Origin: Sclerurus mexicanus
Taxonomy: Eukaryota; Chordata; Aves; Passeriformes; Furnariidae
Assembly: GCA_013396755.1 (NCBI GenBank)
Contig: VWZF01003015.1
Coordinates: forward strand, 441,454-505,453
Length of the DNA stretch: 64,000 bases
Direction: 5' to 3'
Numbering within the stretch: position 1 is the first letter of the stretch; the number at the start of each line of letters is the position of its first letter. Below the pieces are notes generated by a model. That model did not search any database. It saw only the letters and a program-made list of their open reading frames with translations, and was not told the DNA's origin. Both the position numbers and the translations under genes were made by a program. This document shows, piece by piece, positions 35,259-47,495 of the stretch.

Positions 35259-38200
35259 GTAATGTGCATGTTTTTAGATTTAAAGTCTCATTCATAGTCA
35301 CACACAATAACAGTGTCTTGCAGGTGTCTTGGGTATCTTTTCCTGCATGCCTTCAGCATACTGGAAATGATGCCCATCTGATAAATCCCAGAGATTAGCC
35401 ATTGTCTTGACTGGGAAATGAATCTCCAGCTGTCTGGGCTACTGCAGCCCTGATGCTCTCAAAATCCAAGATCTCCCGGGTTCTCCCCAGGCTCTCACAG
35501 CCATCTCCCTTGTCTGTGGCTGACTCTGAAGGTGACAGCCAGCTGCAACCTGTCTTCTCTTGGGAGGTCTAGTCCTTCACCGTACCCAGTGTGGAGAGTA
35601 GGAAGGACCTGGGTTTTTGTCTGAGACTCTTGCTGTAGTCTTAGCTTCACTTGGCTCTAGTCTTGCTATAGGGCAAACTATGCATGGAGCTGCACATGCA
35701 AAGGGGATCAGCTGGTGGGTAGCACATGGTGGGCAGGGTTGATGGGTGGATGACAAGGAGACAGGACCTGCACCCTGGGTCCAGACAATCATCTGAATCC
35801 CTCCTGATTTGTGCTCAGTGCTCACCCTTCTCTGCAAGCTCCCCTGTGACATCCTCCTTCCCCTAATGAGACTGCCATCTTCCTGATGCACAGGCTGAGT
35901 CCCTGTGTCGTGGCTGGTGACAAAGCATGGAAGGTCCCAGCACAGCAGCTGCATCTGGGATGGTCTCCCCCATCACATGGATGCTTTCTCTGTGCATGTC
36001 TATCCAGCTCACATGTGGGGACCCAGCACTGGAGGGAGTCTTCCTTGCAGTACTACTGGTGCCTGAGATCCTGACCAAGCAAGAGGCATCACCTGTGACC
36101 TGAGACCTTCTGGGCTGTCTATGCATTGATGACCCACAGCAACACCAGTACCTTGAGCCAGGTGATGGCAAGCCAAGTGCAAAAACCAGTGCAAAACTGC
36201 CTCCCCCCCTCTGGAAAAGCATCAGAAGCATCATATTCAGTCTCTCTCTTGCCTTGGGAAACTGCACATGCATCTGTCTGGGAGGATACAGCCGTGCAGG
36301 CTCCAGAACAGTGGTTATTTCTCCCAGGGGATTTTGGATCTAGCAGCATAATATCAATAGCCTGATGCTTTGTGTGCTGGTGGGGGAAAGCCAGAGGGAA
36401 GGGCTCATGCAGAAACTCTCCTTTCTGCCTGAGTGGGTAGCGCTGTCCATCAAAGCAACGGAGGAAAGCCATGTGGTTAACACAGTGTGTCACAGAATAT
36501 CAAAACATACCACAGGATTTCCGGCCAAAATGTCAAGTGGGGTCTCATGAAAATATCTGACACCGGAATTACCCTCTGCCAAAGCTCAGTGGAATTGCAC
36601 TGTGGCTGGACAGTAAGAGCCTGTTATTTGCAATCGACTCAGAACTGCTCTGTTAGCACTGGGATTTGGGCTGCAAAGCTCCTTCCAAGTACATTTCATA
36701 AACCTGGGTTTAGCTTCTTGCTCTGCTAGCATTTTCTGCAGAGTGGTCTGGATTCTGCAGCCAGCCCCATGCCCTTTGGCACTTCACTTTTTGAACACAT
36801 AAATGTTTTAAATATTTCAAAATATGCTTAAAAGGTGCTGCACATAACAAATGTAAGGACCAGGCACCCAGCATCTTCAGCTTCGTGGGAGCTTGACTAG
36901 CCAATTTAAAAACCCTTAACTGATTTAAAAACCCACAGCTGACTTTAAAACCCCAGTCTAAATCGATGTAAATTTTGGAGTGAAATGCTTAAGAAGAGGA
37001 AAGTGATATTGAACGATAGCATGGACACAGAACTGCTTGCTACAAGCTGACCATTGTGAGGGTAGCATATTTGTATTGTAAATAACTTCTTTTATACAAG
37101 CATTTTCAAAGAGACATTTCTGGTCTAAGCTGTTACCTGGGCTCACCCAGGACTTGGAAATAGAAGGAAAGGAGAGCACAGGGTAGGCATGGTGCCAGCC
37201 TGAGAGAGCAGGCACCAAAACACACCCCAATACTGCAACTACAGCTGCACTTGGCCAAAGCATCTGGTGGTACCCAGGAGGGGCAGGAACCAGAGGAGGG
37301 ACTCAGCTGCTGGATGGCTTTGGGGCTGCTGCTGCTGGAGGCAGCAGTGCTTCACAAAAGGAATGGCAAATAAAACACCATGCTATTTGCATTGTGTCTG
37401 GGTTTAATTTCTAATTCCCGATACCTGAATCGGGTTTTGAAAGGAATCCATTGCTTTAGTTTATCCCTTTTGGATCTTTTGAAAAAAATCCATGCATGGA
37501 AGAGGTACAATTAGTGATGCAGTGGTGAGAAGAAATGTAGGTTACCTGCTTCAGGGAATTTCTCAGAATTATTTGTTTTCCCTCATGTTGCTGCTGCCAT
37601 CCCTTATGACTACCAGCCACAAGCAATATTACTTTTCACAAAATATCGGGAATTATTTTAAAGAAAAAATGTTACTGCCAGGGTACGAAATCTGGGCATT
37701 GAAAGGTTGTTTTACTCCTTGAACTGTAAGAGAGTTGAGTTGAGACAGTCAGAAGACAGTCAGCAGCTTTGCCTGTCAGTTCTCTAGAGTAGCAGGAGCC
37801 TGGGTGTCTAGCACCAGACCAGAAAGGACACAGTGCCACTTACTGCTGCGTGGGGGCTGTTGAGCTGGAGACATCTCAGTGCTGCTGGCTGAGATCTGGG
37901 CACAACCAGCTTGTAATGTTCATTCTACTAGAGGCCAGCAATGCTTTGTGCCGAGAGGAATTACATTCTGTGATCATCTCCAGTTCTCAATTGTAAAATG
38001 TATCCTCAGGAAATAGGAAAGTTGTAGGTGCTGATGAAGACTAACTGGGGGCAGATGCTGAGAGGCAAATCTTCCTGTGTCATCTCAATTCTGATGACAT
38101 TTCTAGGTTAGATTTCTCTGGGAGTCCAGGAGCAGAGCTAAGGAGATTTAGACCCTTCCCATGCTGAAGATGGCTAACTTGACATTTGTATTTCCTTGTA

Positions 38201-40461
38201 TCAGTCGAGCTCCAAGCAATGTGGCACCTCCTCCTACCAATCTGATGAAGCAAAACCTTTAGGCAAAGCCAGAATGGCTGTCATAGTCCATTGCTGAGGA
38301 TGGGGATCCCAAACCCAGTTGGCAGTGAGCTAAGCCAACTATGTCCCTATGTCTTGATACAAACTTTGCTGGTCTGCAGTCTCAGTGCAGGATGTCTCAT
38401 ATGGTGTGAATAGAAATGTCTAAGCTTAGATTAGACTTCTACAGTCAGACCCTGGCATCCCTTCAGTCTTCTCTCGCAGTGTGGAAAACTGCTTGCTCTC
38501 CATCTTCGTCTCTCTTTAGCTTTGGCACGCTGCAAGGTGACAGAGAGAGGCAAAAAGTGCTTCAACTCATAGTATGCTTCCCTATAGCGTCTTGAGAATT
38601 TGCACCATGAATCTTGCCCAGTATCTTTTAACTCATCTGCAGGGCTCCTGGAGGATGTATATTTGGCCAGAGGAGCCAAGATAGCAAGAGTCAAAGGTGC
38701 AGAGCAAGCAGTTCACGCTCAAAACCCCAATACTTGCAAAACATGCAGATGAGATTCAAATTTGCCCCCCTTTGCAGTATGAGTAGTCATCACTCACATG
38801 ATTCTTCCTTCCCTCTGCACCTCAGCGGGGTCCAGAGGCCAGTTATAAAATGTTCCTGTCCCTGATCCCATTCTGATGGCTCCCGATGCAACACCGCATT
38901 CTTTCTCTCCGCGCGGCCTGAGCTCCTTTGGCTCAGGGGACGGGAATCCGGAAGGCTGATGCGTGCCTGTGTTTATTTTTTACACACTCTTGCTGTTTTA
39001 TGGTGTTTTTTGTGGTTGAAGGGTCAGCTGGGAGCAGAAATAATTTGCCTGCCTTGGGAAAAGAAATGTGTCCATTAGCTTTCTTGGCTGCAGTTGGAAA
39101 TGCTCTGTTCCTCCCTCCTCCCTGCTGGAGAGGCAGAGCATCTCCAAATAGCCCCAGGGAGTGTGGAGTGCTTGCTGAATCCAAGTTGTGTCTGGCAGGA
39201 TCAGGCACCACCTCTGGGTTATACTGCCTGAGCAGTTCTTGGTGGGTCACCAGCAGCACAAGCCTGGGAACACTGGTCTTGGAAACTGGTAGGAAAAGAT
39301 GCTGCTACCCTAATAAGGAAGGGTTCTGTCCCAGGAGTGTTGTGGTCTGTTTTTTAGGGGTTGAGCTGACAGAGGTTTTTCAAGTCCTCTGGAAATCAAA
39401 CCAGCAATGCCCATGCTCCATCTCTGAAGACTTCACACATTTCATCCCTGTGCTGTGCCCAGTTTTGCTGGTCATGCCTCATAGTGTGCACTGATCTCCA
39501 GAGGACAGCCTGGAGCTCCTCTCTGGTTTTGGTGAAACCTTGTTTTTTAGAAACTTTGCCAGGTGTTTCCTTTCCAGGCAGATCTTCCAAACATTTTCAG
39601 CCACTCTATTCATCTTTCCAGCATGACTAGTACCAGTTCCTGTTGCTGTGCAGAGAGACCACACAGGCATCACAGCTCAGAGGAGACCCAGGATCTGCTC
39701 TGCTGCATTCAGCAGCCAATTTGTCCCATCAAGGTGCACACAGCTCCTGAGACACCTTCTGCAAGATGCAGAGCAACCCATGACCTTGTATTTCAAAAGG
39801 CACCTTCTGACTCTACAAGAATCCTGAGTCCTGCACCACGGCTTGGCTTCGGTATTTCACAGACCCTGAGAATCAGTGTCTATGTTTGCCTGGCAGCCAG
39901 AGGGAAAAACAAAGGAAGTGCCAAGGTCCTCTGCAAACTCAGCAAGTGGCAGAGGAGATCTACTTTTGAGCTGAGCCCTGAAAGGAAGTTATTCCAGGCA
40001 AGCTGCTCCCAGCCAAAGGTGTCTTTCTGATCTGATGCTCACCTGTTGTATCACCTCCTTTGTCCTTGTTACCTGCCTTGAAGACTTATTGGGTGATCAC
40101 CAGGCAGAGGAGCTGCCAAGCCAGAAAATGGCAGGGAATGGAAGGGGCAAGCTGTGTGAAGAAGTCAGAGCAGATATAAAAGATGAATTGTCGCCATGAC
40201 ATGACATAGCTCTTTCTCTGTGGCTTCGAGAAATGTGCTGACAGCTGCTTTACCATCATCACCTTCCTTCCCCCTATCAGAGTGAACATTATGTCACTGG
40301 ATGGTCCCAGTGTGAGAACCCTGGAGAGTGAAATCCTCTGCCTGGGCCTATAATGGACACAGATGGACAACAGTTTCCCAAATGGAGATTCTTTAGCCAT
40401 GTCAAGGAAGGGGAAAATGGACATGAAAGGGTTGTTGATCCAAGTCCAGGCCGTGTTTAAC
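35259..40461. other. Unique non-coding stretch
   Basis: No gene was recognised. Open frames at 35863-36273 (-), 38928-39494 (+) and 39563-40030 (+) lack motifs and are probably chance. A 19-bp tandem repeat at 36903-36959 is listed separately. A small CpG group, CCGCGCGGCC, lies near 38910. Confidence 0.4.
36903..36959 (+). repeat. 19-bp tandem repeat, three units
   Basis: Units AATTTAAAAACCCTTAACT, GATTTAAAAACCCACAGCT and GACTTTAAAACCCCAGTCT follow head to tail with constant 19-base spacing and a shared TTTAAAAMCCC core. The repeat is short and degenerate, consistent with an old minisatellite seed. Confidence 0.88.
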
Positions 40462-40660
40462 AGTGGGAAGATTTGGAAATGTGGTGAGGTACTATAACAG
40501 GTTGCCCAGAGAAAGTGTGGATGCTCCATTCCTGGAAGTGTTCAAGGTCAGCTGGATGGGGATTTGAGCAACCTGGTCTGGTGGAAGGTGTCCCTGCCCA
40601 TGTGAGGGGGATTGGAATGCGATGACCTTCAACCCAAACTGCTCTATGATTCTGCAATTT
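40462..40660 (+). mobile_element. CR1 LINE 3' end fragment
   Basis: ACAGGTTGCCCAGAGAAAGT, GGAAGTGTTCAAGGTCAGCT, CCTGGTCTGGTGGAAGGTGT and the tail CTCTATGATTCTGC are the last section of CR1 in plus orientation. It is severely 5'-truncated. The 5' boundary near 40462 is approximate. Confidence 0.93.
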
Positions 40661-41269
40661 TATGTGTATGGTCCACTACAAGCTGAAGTGTTTTTGCAAA
40701 GTAATCTTGTCTCCCGTGGGAGCAAACCTAACCCTAGTTGAGCTCTTCTACAAGTCTGAGGACAGTTTTTTGTGTGCACACAATCTTGCATGACAGCTGA
40801 GGTATCAAGGGTGTAAGTGCTATAATAAAGGACCGATGGGACTGGGAAGCAGAGGGTCATCATGGGACATCTTCCCAAACACGAGGTGTTTTACTGTTGC
40901 CAGATTGCTCATACACCCTGCCCAGCAAGACAGAAGTTTCACCACGGGTCTCTCAGCACTGCGAGGATGTCTGAGCAGCCACATCTGCCTCTGTCAACAA
41001 TGACGCTCATGGAGATGATGGATGTGACACTGAACACCTTGAGTGTACTTCTGATTCAAGAAGTTTGGGGGTTTACATGTATCATAGAGAGGAAATGATC
41101 CTTCAGTAATTAATCAAGTTAGTGATTAATGCATTTTTACCTCAGCTGAGATTTAGCAACATTATTTCTCAGACACAGCTGGAGGGAAGGAAAATAATAA
41201 ATCCTGAGTGGCAGGGGGAGTGAGCACAGAGAAAAGTTGTTCATTGTCCTTTCCTACACAAGTACTGGA
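40661..41269. other. Unique non-coding stretch
   Basis: Nothing recognisable: no gene, repeat or RNA. A TAATTAATCAAGTTAGTGAT segment near 41107-41126 is AT-rich. Confidence 0.35.
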
Positions 41270-41550
41270 TACAATGAGTGAAATTAGCAGGTGGCAGATT
41301 CAAAACAAGCACCTAATGCAGTTGGGCGCTCCTTGTTGTGGCATGCAGCAGGTGATAAAGGCTTTAATGGTTTCTAAAAGGCTGCTGGAGACAATAAAGA
41401 AAGCCACATTTATGGCAGAAAGTCACAAGATGGAAGAGACAAGACAGGGAGAAATATTGATTAGATATGCTGGCTCATGCTCCTGCTCTGCTCTTGGCAT
41501 CTGCTGTTGGCTACTCTTGGTTGCTGAGCTAAGGGGACCTTTGGGATAAT
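41270..41550 (+). mobile_element. Ancient CR1/L3-like LINE 3' end
   Basis: GCAGGTGGCAGATTCAAAAC (41288-41307) is characteristic of the end of the reverse-transcriptase ORF in old CR1/L3-like LINEs, where the normal continuation is AAATAAAAGGAAGT. After decayed sequence the segment closes with CTTTGG near 41545, near the 3' end where old copies read GGACCWTTGG. The intervening frame is open for more than 100 codons, but its translation has no intact domain. Confidence 0.55.
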
Positions 41551-44440
41551 CAGACAAACCTTCCTTCATGCAGCAGCTGATTGCAAGCTTGGTTAAATTC
41601 CAAATGTCCAGTTGCCTCATCTTCAACCTGAGCTGTGCAGGCAGCTCAAACAGTTCCATCTCTGATGCTGCTGCTGAGCAGCTCCCAGTTTTCTGCATCC
41701 CTTGGGTGTCTCTGTGTGATCATCTGCTATAGTAAAGGCTGCAGCAAAGACAATCTTGTTTGTAAAATGAAATGAGTCAAGGAAGATTTGTCATTTGCAT
41801 CACTGAGACTAAACAATCCCTTTTATTTAAGAAAATAATAAAATAAAATTAAATCATTACTAGCACCATTTCTTCAAACTTGTAGTGATAAACACGCAGG
41901 CAGAGCTTTGCTTAATAATCTTACAGCCTCCCTTCTGCAGCAGGCGATAAAGCAGGAATAACAAACTACCTGGAACTGGCTACACACCAGCCACCACTCC
42001 GTCAGCACAGATAGGAGTTAATTATTTCCGATCGGCCGGCTATACCCGAATAAGGGGCAATGATTTCAAGGCTCTTCTTGTTAAGCAACAGTGACAGAAA
42101 AAGGAGGATATTAGGATTATTGTCTGCTTCTTTCATAAAGAGTAACAAGGATGGTTGGAGCAGAGCAATTAAGGAAGAAGGGATTTCATCTCCAGCAACT
42201 GAGTTAGTGAAATAAGAGATAGGTCTATGAGAGGGATCCTTGAAAATACAGAGGATAATGTAGTTCATCATGGGGAGGATATCTGAATAACAAAGATTTC
42301 AGTCCCTTATTGTAGTGCAATGAGGGAGATGCATAGTGGTGAGAGGAACACATGCTCAGACCTTGAGCTGGGCATACTCTGCAGGGAATTGTTCCACTGT
42401 AGGGGCTGCCTTTTCCCTTCACATCTTTCACAACACACATTGTCCTGTCTTTCAGTGTCTGTGGTCTTTTTTAGGAGCCCTGGAGGATTCCTCTTCTGCT
42501 TGAGGGTTTTGCCACAACAGATGATCTTCGGACTTCACAGAATTTTCAGTGTGGAGATGGGGTGGGAAATGCATTGGGGTTCATCTTTGGGCAGATGTGT
42601 CCTGAGCCGAACTTGGGCGACCTGGTCCCAAGCCCACACTGGCACTCCAGCACCTGGAGTGAATGTGTCCATTCTTTTGCTGCCCCATGACCCAGTCCTC
42701 AGGCAGAATGCCTTCCCCATACTTTTTTTCACTGTGATGACAAAAGCAGATCAGGATTCTCCAAAATAATACTGATTCAGGACTCTAGACAGGATCCTAA
42801 AGCTCTTTTTCTACATACCTGTCTTCCACAACAGGAATTTCTCACTCTCCACTATGATTCTTTCCCAATTTCAACCACATCTCTATTAGCAGCATGATTT
42901 TTACCAGTTAAAACTATGCCACTGAAAGCCTTGATTTATAGTTTTGGAGTTATTCCTCTTCACAGATGGAAATGGTTATACAGGCATAAGGCACCTTTAT
43001 CCTGAGATAACCAAGTCCATGCAAAGGCAGGTTGTACTGCTTTTAACAATACCAGCACTGTTAGAGAGCTAGCTATCACTTGCTAAATGCAGACAAGCCT
43101 TGTGTTACAAATTCCTTTTAAGACTGCTGTTTTTTATAAAAGTGCTGCTCCATTCTTCTCTAAGACTAATGAAATACGATACAGGAAATCAACGCAGCAT
43201 CGGATATTTATTAGAAATGTAACCCAAACCTGAGAAACATCTCAATGCAGTAAAATTACAGATTTGCAAAGACAACAGAACATGACCAAATGCATCATGA
43301 GAAATAAATCAGAGACTACCTTCAGTTTATATTTGGAAAGATGACTGTTCTTTATTCACTTTAATCATAAATTTCTCAAAATAAGACTTTATTTATACCA
43401 GAAACAAGCTGCCAAAGGTTACATTGAATTAACCTTCTAAGGATTTCTTCAGATATGATAGGCTAGGTTTCTTCGCTGGGTGCAAACTGCCAGACTCATT
43501 ACAGGATGTCTGGACAGGTTGCAGTGAGAGGTTATGCAGCCTGAACCATCACCTGCCCCTTCCGGACACACAATCCAAGACACCACAGAAACAAGAGACC
43601 TCAACTTTTGTTCTAGTGACAGTGGTGCTGCAAAAAGAAATAGACATGTCCAGCTAATTATTTATAACCCAGTTCACAAAGGTCCTCGTGTCAGACGAGG
43701 ATTTATGGGAAGTCACATATATACATACTCACAGGCATGTTACATATGCCCTGGGACTGTGCCAATCCCACATTACCTATTAAGCAGCCACCGATGGTGT
43801 TTATCATCTAAGACGGCAAAGCTTTATCATCCCCCAATACTATCATTGCCTTGCAGCTTCACTCATGTGCTACTGTGTGATCTGCACTGTGTGTGGGGGC
43901 CTCTGAACGCTGTTATTGTGGACTGGGACATCCCTGTCCAAGGGGATTTATACGCTTTCTGCAGAATAGGATCATCATCAGAGTTTTCTTCGCTCCAACT
44001 GGGAAACTGGGATAACCAAATGCAATCCATGGGCACTGTTTGCCCTTTCTTGACAAACAGTTGTAGTTGTTGTTTGCCTCCTGCTCTGTACAAGAGCAGG
44101 CCACACTTGTGGTTAGTTTGGGCAGGCATAGCAGGACAGGCACATACACAGGATGCTAATAGGAGCCACTGCAAATCCAGGGACCAGTGTCCTAAGTAAG
44201 GGCCATAGGACTAACTTCAGTGGCTGACATCCAGTTGGACTCCTTGGATTTTCACAGGATTTTGCGATTATTGGATCAATATCCCTTTGAAGATATTGAC
44301 TGTGGATATCCACACAATGACAGGTGCCCCTTGCCCAGCAAGGAGAAAATTGTGTGACTGTTTCAGTCTGTCAGTCTCAGGCAAAGAGAACATCCCTGGA
44401 GCTTAGCAGTCACCTTGAGATGCTGAAGCATCTCTTCATT
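41551..44440. other. Unique, partly AT-rich non-coding stretch
   Basis: No gene was recognised. About 41740-42260 and 43070-43430 are AT-rich, low in stray CpG and rich in homeodomain-like sites, resembling conserved non-coding DNA. Within the first, 42028-42049 holds four CpGs in 22 bases, centred on overlapping palindromes CCGATCGG and CGGCCG. A 221-codon open frame at 43534-44199 (+) has no family motif. Confidence 0.4.
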
Positions 44441-44523
44441 CACAGAATCATTGAATCATTAATGTTGGAAAAGACCTGTTAGGTTATCAAGTCCAGCCAT
44501 TAACTCAGCACTGCCAAGTATGA
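44441..44523 (-). mobile_element. CR1 LINE 3' tail fragment
   Basis: The + strand begins CACAGAATCATTGAATCATT and continues TTGGAAAAGACC, ATCAAGTCCAGCC and CAGCACTGCCAAGT. That is the complement of the 3' UTR of the CR1 subfamily represented at 17.7 kb. Only about 80 bases survive. Confidence 0.9.
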
Positions 44524-47050
44524 AGATGTGATCAGGACTGTGCAAATTGTGCCTTAGAGGTACTGCAATGGTAACAGAGCACATAGCATCGGTCTGGTTT
44601 CATGTCTGCTGTCATCCTGTCATCCTCTCCAGAGGCCCCATAGGAGTGGAGACAGGTATGAATTCCCATGAAGAGCTGACTCAGTTTGGAAACCCTTGCT
44701 CTGTGATCTCCATGACCAAGAAGGTATGATGTGGCTCCTGCTTTGGAAAAACTCAGTGCTGAGCTTAGAGGGGCCCATCCTTTGAAGAGCTTCTCTTTGA
44801 AAATAACAAGCTGGTAGACTTTGGCCATGACAGGAAGGAACAGAACTAGTATCTAAATCATGTCCTGAGGTGGACACAGTAGGGAAATGCAGCACTCTTC
44901 TCTGGGCTCCCACAGGAAGCTTTCAATGCTCCCAAGAGACTGCTGTGCCCACACCAAGGCCAAACAACCACACAAGAGGGTTTAGGAAATTGGCTCCCAT
45001 CAGCTCCAGTATCCAAACCGTTCAGGAAGTTGTTCTCCTCCTTCAACTCTGGGACCTGTGACATCCCCAGCAACTGTTAGTTTAGCTTCCCATTAGACAG
45101 TGGCTGCTCTCAATGACTCTCCTGGGCCATTTTCTGTTGCAGTGTAAATGCCTTCAGCAGGCTTTGGTGTTGTTCCTGGTACTGGGTTTTTTTCCCCTAA
45201 GCATATCAGGTTTCCCATCATGGGTACCAATGTCTGTAGAAAACCAATGTGAAGACTCATTATCCAGAAGGTTAAGGGTCTCCTGAGCACTCTGTCTGCT
45301 ATATAATCTCTGCTTCACAGCATCTGCCCTTTATCTATCTCAGTTACTTGTGCTTGGCATGTGGACTGATCCATGCAGCTGAGAGTGCTCAGATTTGCAC
45401 CTGTAAGTTTAGCTGGCTATTATGGAGAGTTTTTTGGGAGAATAATATTTTTTATCTATCTACTTATTTATTTACTTACTTTACAAACCTTGGTAGGCTC
45501 AAAAGCACTCTGTAAAAATACAAACCTGTGTTGTAGATGTTGTTCATACACACAATGCTTGATAGTTCTTACTTCACAATACTCTCAGGCTTTTATAGAT
45601 GAGGGAGAGAAGCAGCAGTGGAAGAAAACAGTGGAGAGAGAAAGAGGCCTGCAGAAGGGTCCTGCCAAGAGAGTGAAGTCCCCTACATTCCTCTTAGCCA
45701 TGTGATAATGCTGAGGTTATGCTTCTTTCTAACCCTTCTCCTTGATCTGCCCTGGGACACCTGGCAGAGCAATAGAGGTAGTGCTTGGGCAAGAGACTGG
45801 TGTGTGTGGGCATGCAGCTTACAGAGGAAAACCCCTCAGCTTTCTTCTGCAAGTACCTCCAGGATCAATCCCAAGCAAACTAAACTGTAGTTGTGCCTTC
45901 AAAAGTGCTCCAGCTGAGCAGATGGGGGCAGAGGTTCTTGTCACACTTATCAGAGCTGCACTCCCTCATCCTCAATGGCAAAATCTGGCCAAGTATATTT
46001 GGGCTTATAGCCTAACTTACTATGTTTCTGCCTTATCTTGCATGGATATACTTAGCTTTGATCGACCTGGACACATTTAAAGGGTCTTGTCACTTATTAG
46101 CCCTTTCACTATTTAATAGAAGTAGGCATGCCCATGGCACCTCTGTCGTTGCTCACAGCCATGCAGATTCATCTCCTGGCAGTTTCTTCCTTCCCAGGTA
46201 GCCCAGCCCACTTTTCTGCAAAGTTTCTCAGGAATGCTTGGAAGCAGCTTCTTTCTCCAAAGCTTGATTTTCCTCTCCGGAAGATTTATTTAGGCTTGTT
46301 CCTTCATGTCACCAACCAGTTATTTGTATGTCAGAGTGTGATACATCTGTATTGAACCATGATGTCTGTTTTGTACCTGTACTGAAAGATTGGCACTGTA
46401 GCAACATTTGTTTGAGCTTGCCTGCAGGCAGCCTGTTACACTGGAAGATGGTAAAGCTTTAGTCTGGGGCTGTTGGCTTTGATTTGGCTCTGAATTGCTG
46501 GCTCATCTCCAATAGCTTAATGGTCATCCTGCAAAGGTACCAAAGCATGGAGAAGGGGGAGGGAACAAAGGCTCTTGTTTACTTGTGCATCTCTGATCCA
46601 TGAAGGATCTGAATGCCTGCAAAATAAGAGCTCACAGGCAGGCCAGCCTTAGGCAGTGCTGACCCCAAGCAAATTTTCATCTCAGACCAGAATAACAATG
46701 ATTTTGTTACAAAGCAAGCTCCACATGCAGAGCGCAGCATTACTCCTCAGATTCCATATATGTAGCAGGAATTTCCTATAGGCTGGTGCTGGTTGGAGGT
46801 CACCCCACACATTAACACATCTACGGGGTCTGAAGTTTGCATCTCATACTTAGTACTTACTTTTAAGGACTCAGCTGGAACGTCAGCATATAAAAGGTCA
46901 TTCAAGGTCTCTGCTGCTGCCCCGAAATAAGGATGCACTGTATCACCTTCATTATGAGAAATGTGTCTTGACACAGCTGTTGCAGAAAAGCTACTGTGTG
47001 ATGGGGAACAGTAGGATGTCCCTGGAGTATGGGTGCTTTCAGCTGGAGTG
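44524..47050. other. Unique non-coding stretch
   Basis: No gene was recognised. A short tetranucleotide microsatellite at 45451-45482 is listed. The rest shows only chance open frames. Confidence 0.4.
45451..45482 (+). repeat. Tetranucleotide microsatellite, mixed (TCTA)/(TTTA)/(TTAC)
   Basis: Bases read TTATCTATCTACTTATTTAT and then TACTTACTTT-type units, an imperfect four-base periodic repeat of about eight units. Confidence 0.8.
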
Positions 47051-47262
47051 CTGGGTATTAGGAAATATTTCTTCACTGAAAGAGTGGTTAAGCATTGAAA
47101 CAGGCTGTTCAGGGAAGTGGTGATGTCACCATCCCCTGAAGTGTACAAAAAATGAGTAGACATGGCTGTTTGTGATACAGTTAAGTGGCACTGGTGGTAT
47201 TTGGACAAAGGCTGGGCTTGATCTTGAAGGCCTTTTCCAGACTTAATGACTTTATGAACTGT
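47051..47262 (+). mobile_element. CR1 LINE 3' end fragment
   Basis: GGTATTAGGAAATATTTCTT, an AAGCATTGAAACAGGCTGTT block, AAGTGGTGATGTCACCATCC and CCTTTTCCAGACTTAATGAC are the CR1 3' section in plus orientation. It lies tail to tail with the minus-strand copy that starts 234 bases downstream. Confidence 0.93.
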
Positions 47263-47495
47263 GGCTTAGGGCAGATACTGTGCATAGCTTACTGCCATGC
47301 CAAGAAACCTTCTACCTCAGAGAACTGAAGTGGGATTAACTGGTATTTATGACCGAGAACCCTCAGTGCATTGTTTTGAGACACATGTGTAACACTGGTG
47401 GTGTGTCTGATGTCTCCTCTCAGGGACACACAGCTGCTGGGCCACTGAAGCTGACTGCACACACTGGTGAGTGCAAATGAGAGGCAAATTTTAAC

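Noticed and set aside
38431..38694. Minus-strand segment with a pyrimidine-CAG acceptor-like site and a basic peptide (RAKAKERRRW)
   Set aside because: The frame is open upstream of the acceptor too, no donor follows, and the peptide is not convincing. Left out as chance.
38928..39494. 188-codon open frame on the + strand
   Set aside because: Motif-free and Cys/Leu/Ser-rich with no gene context.
43534..44199. 221-codon open frame on the + strand, the longest in the window
   Set aside because: No recognisable domain. Composition (many Cys, Ser, Pro, His) resembles translated non-coding DNA, and the opposite strand is also open.
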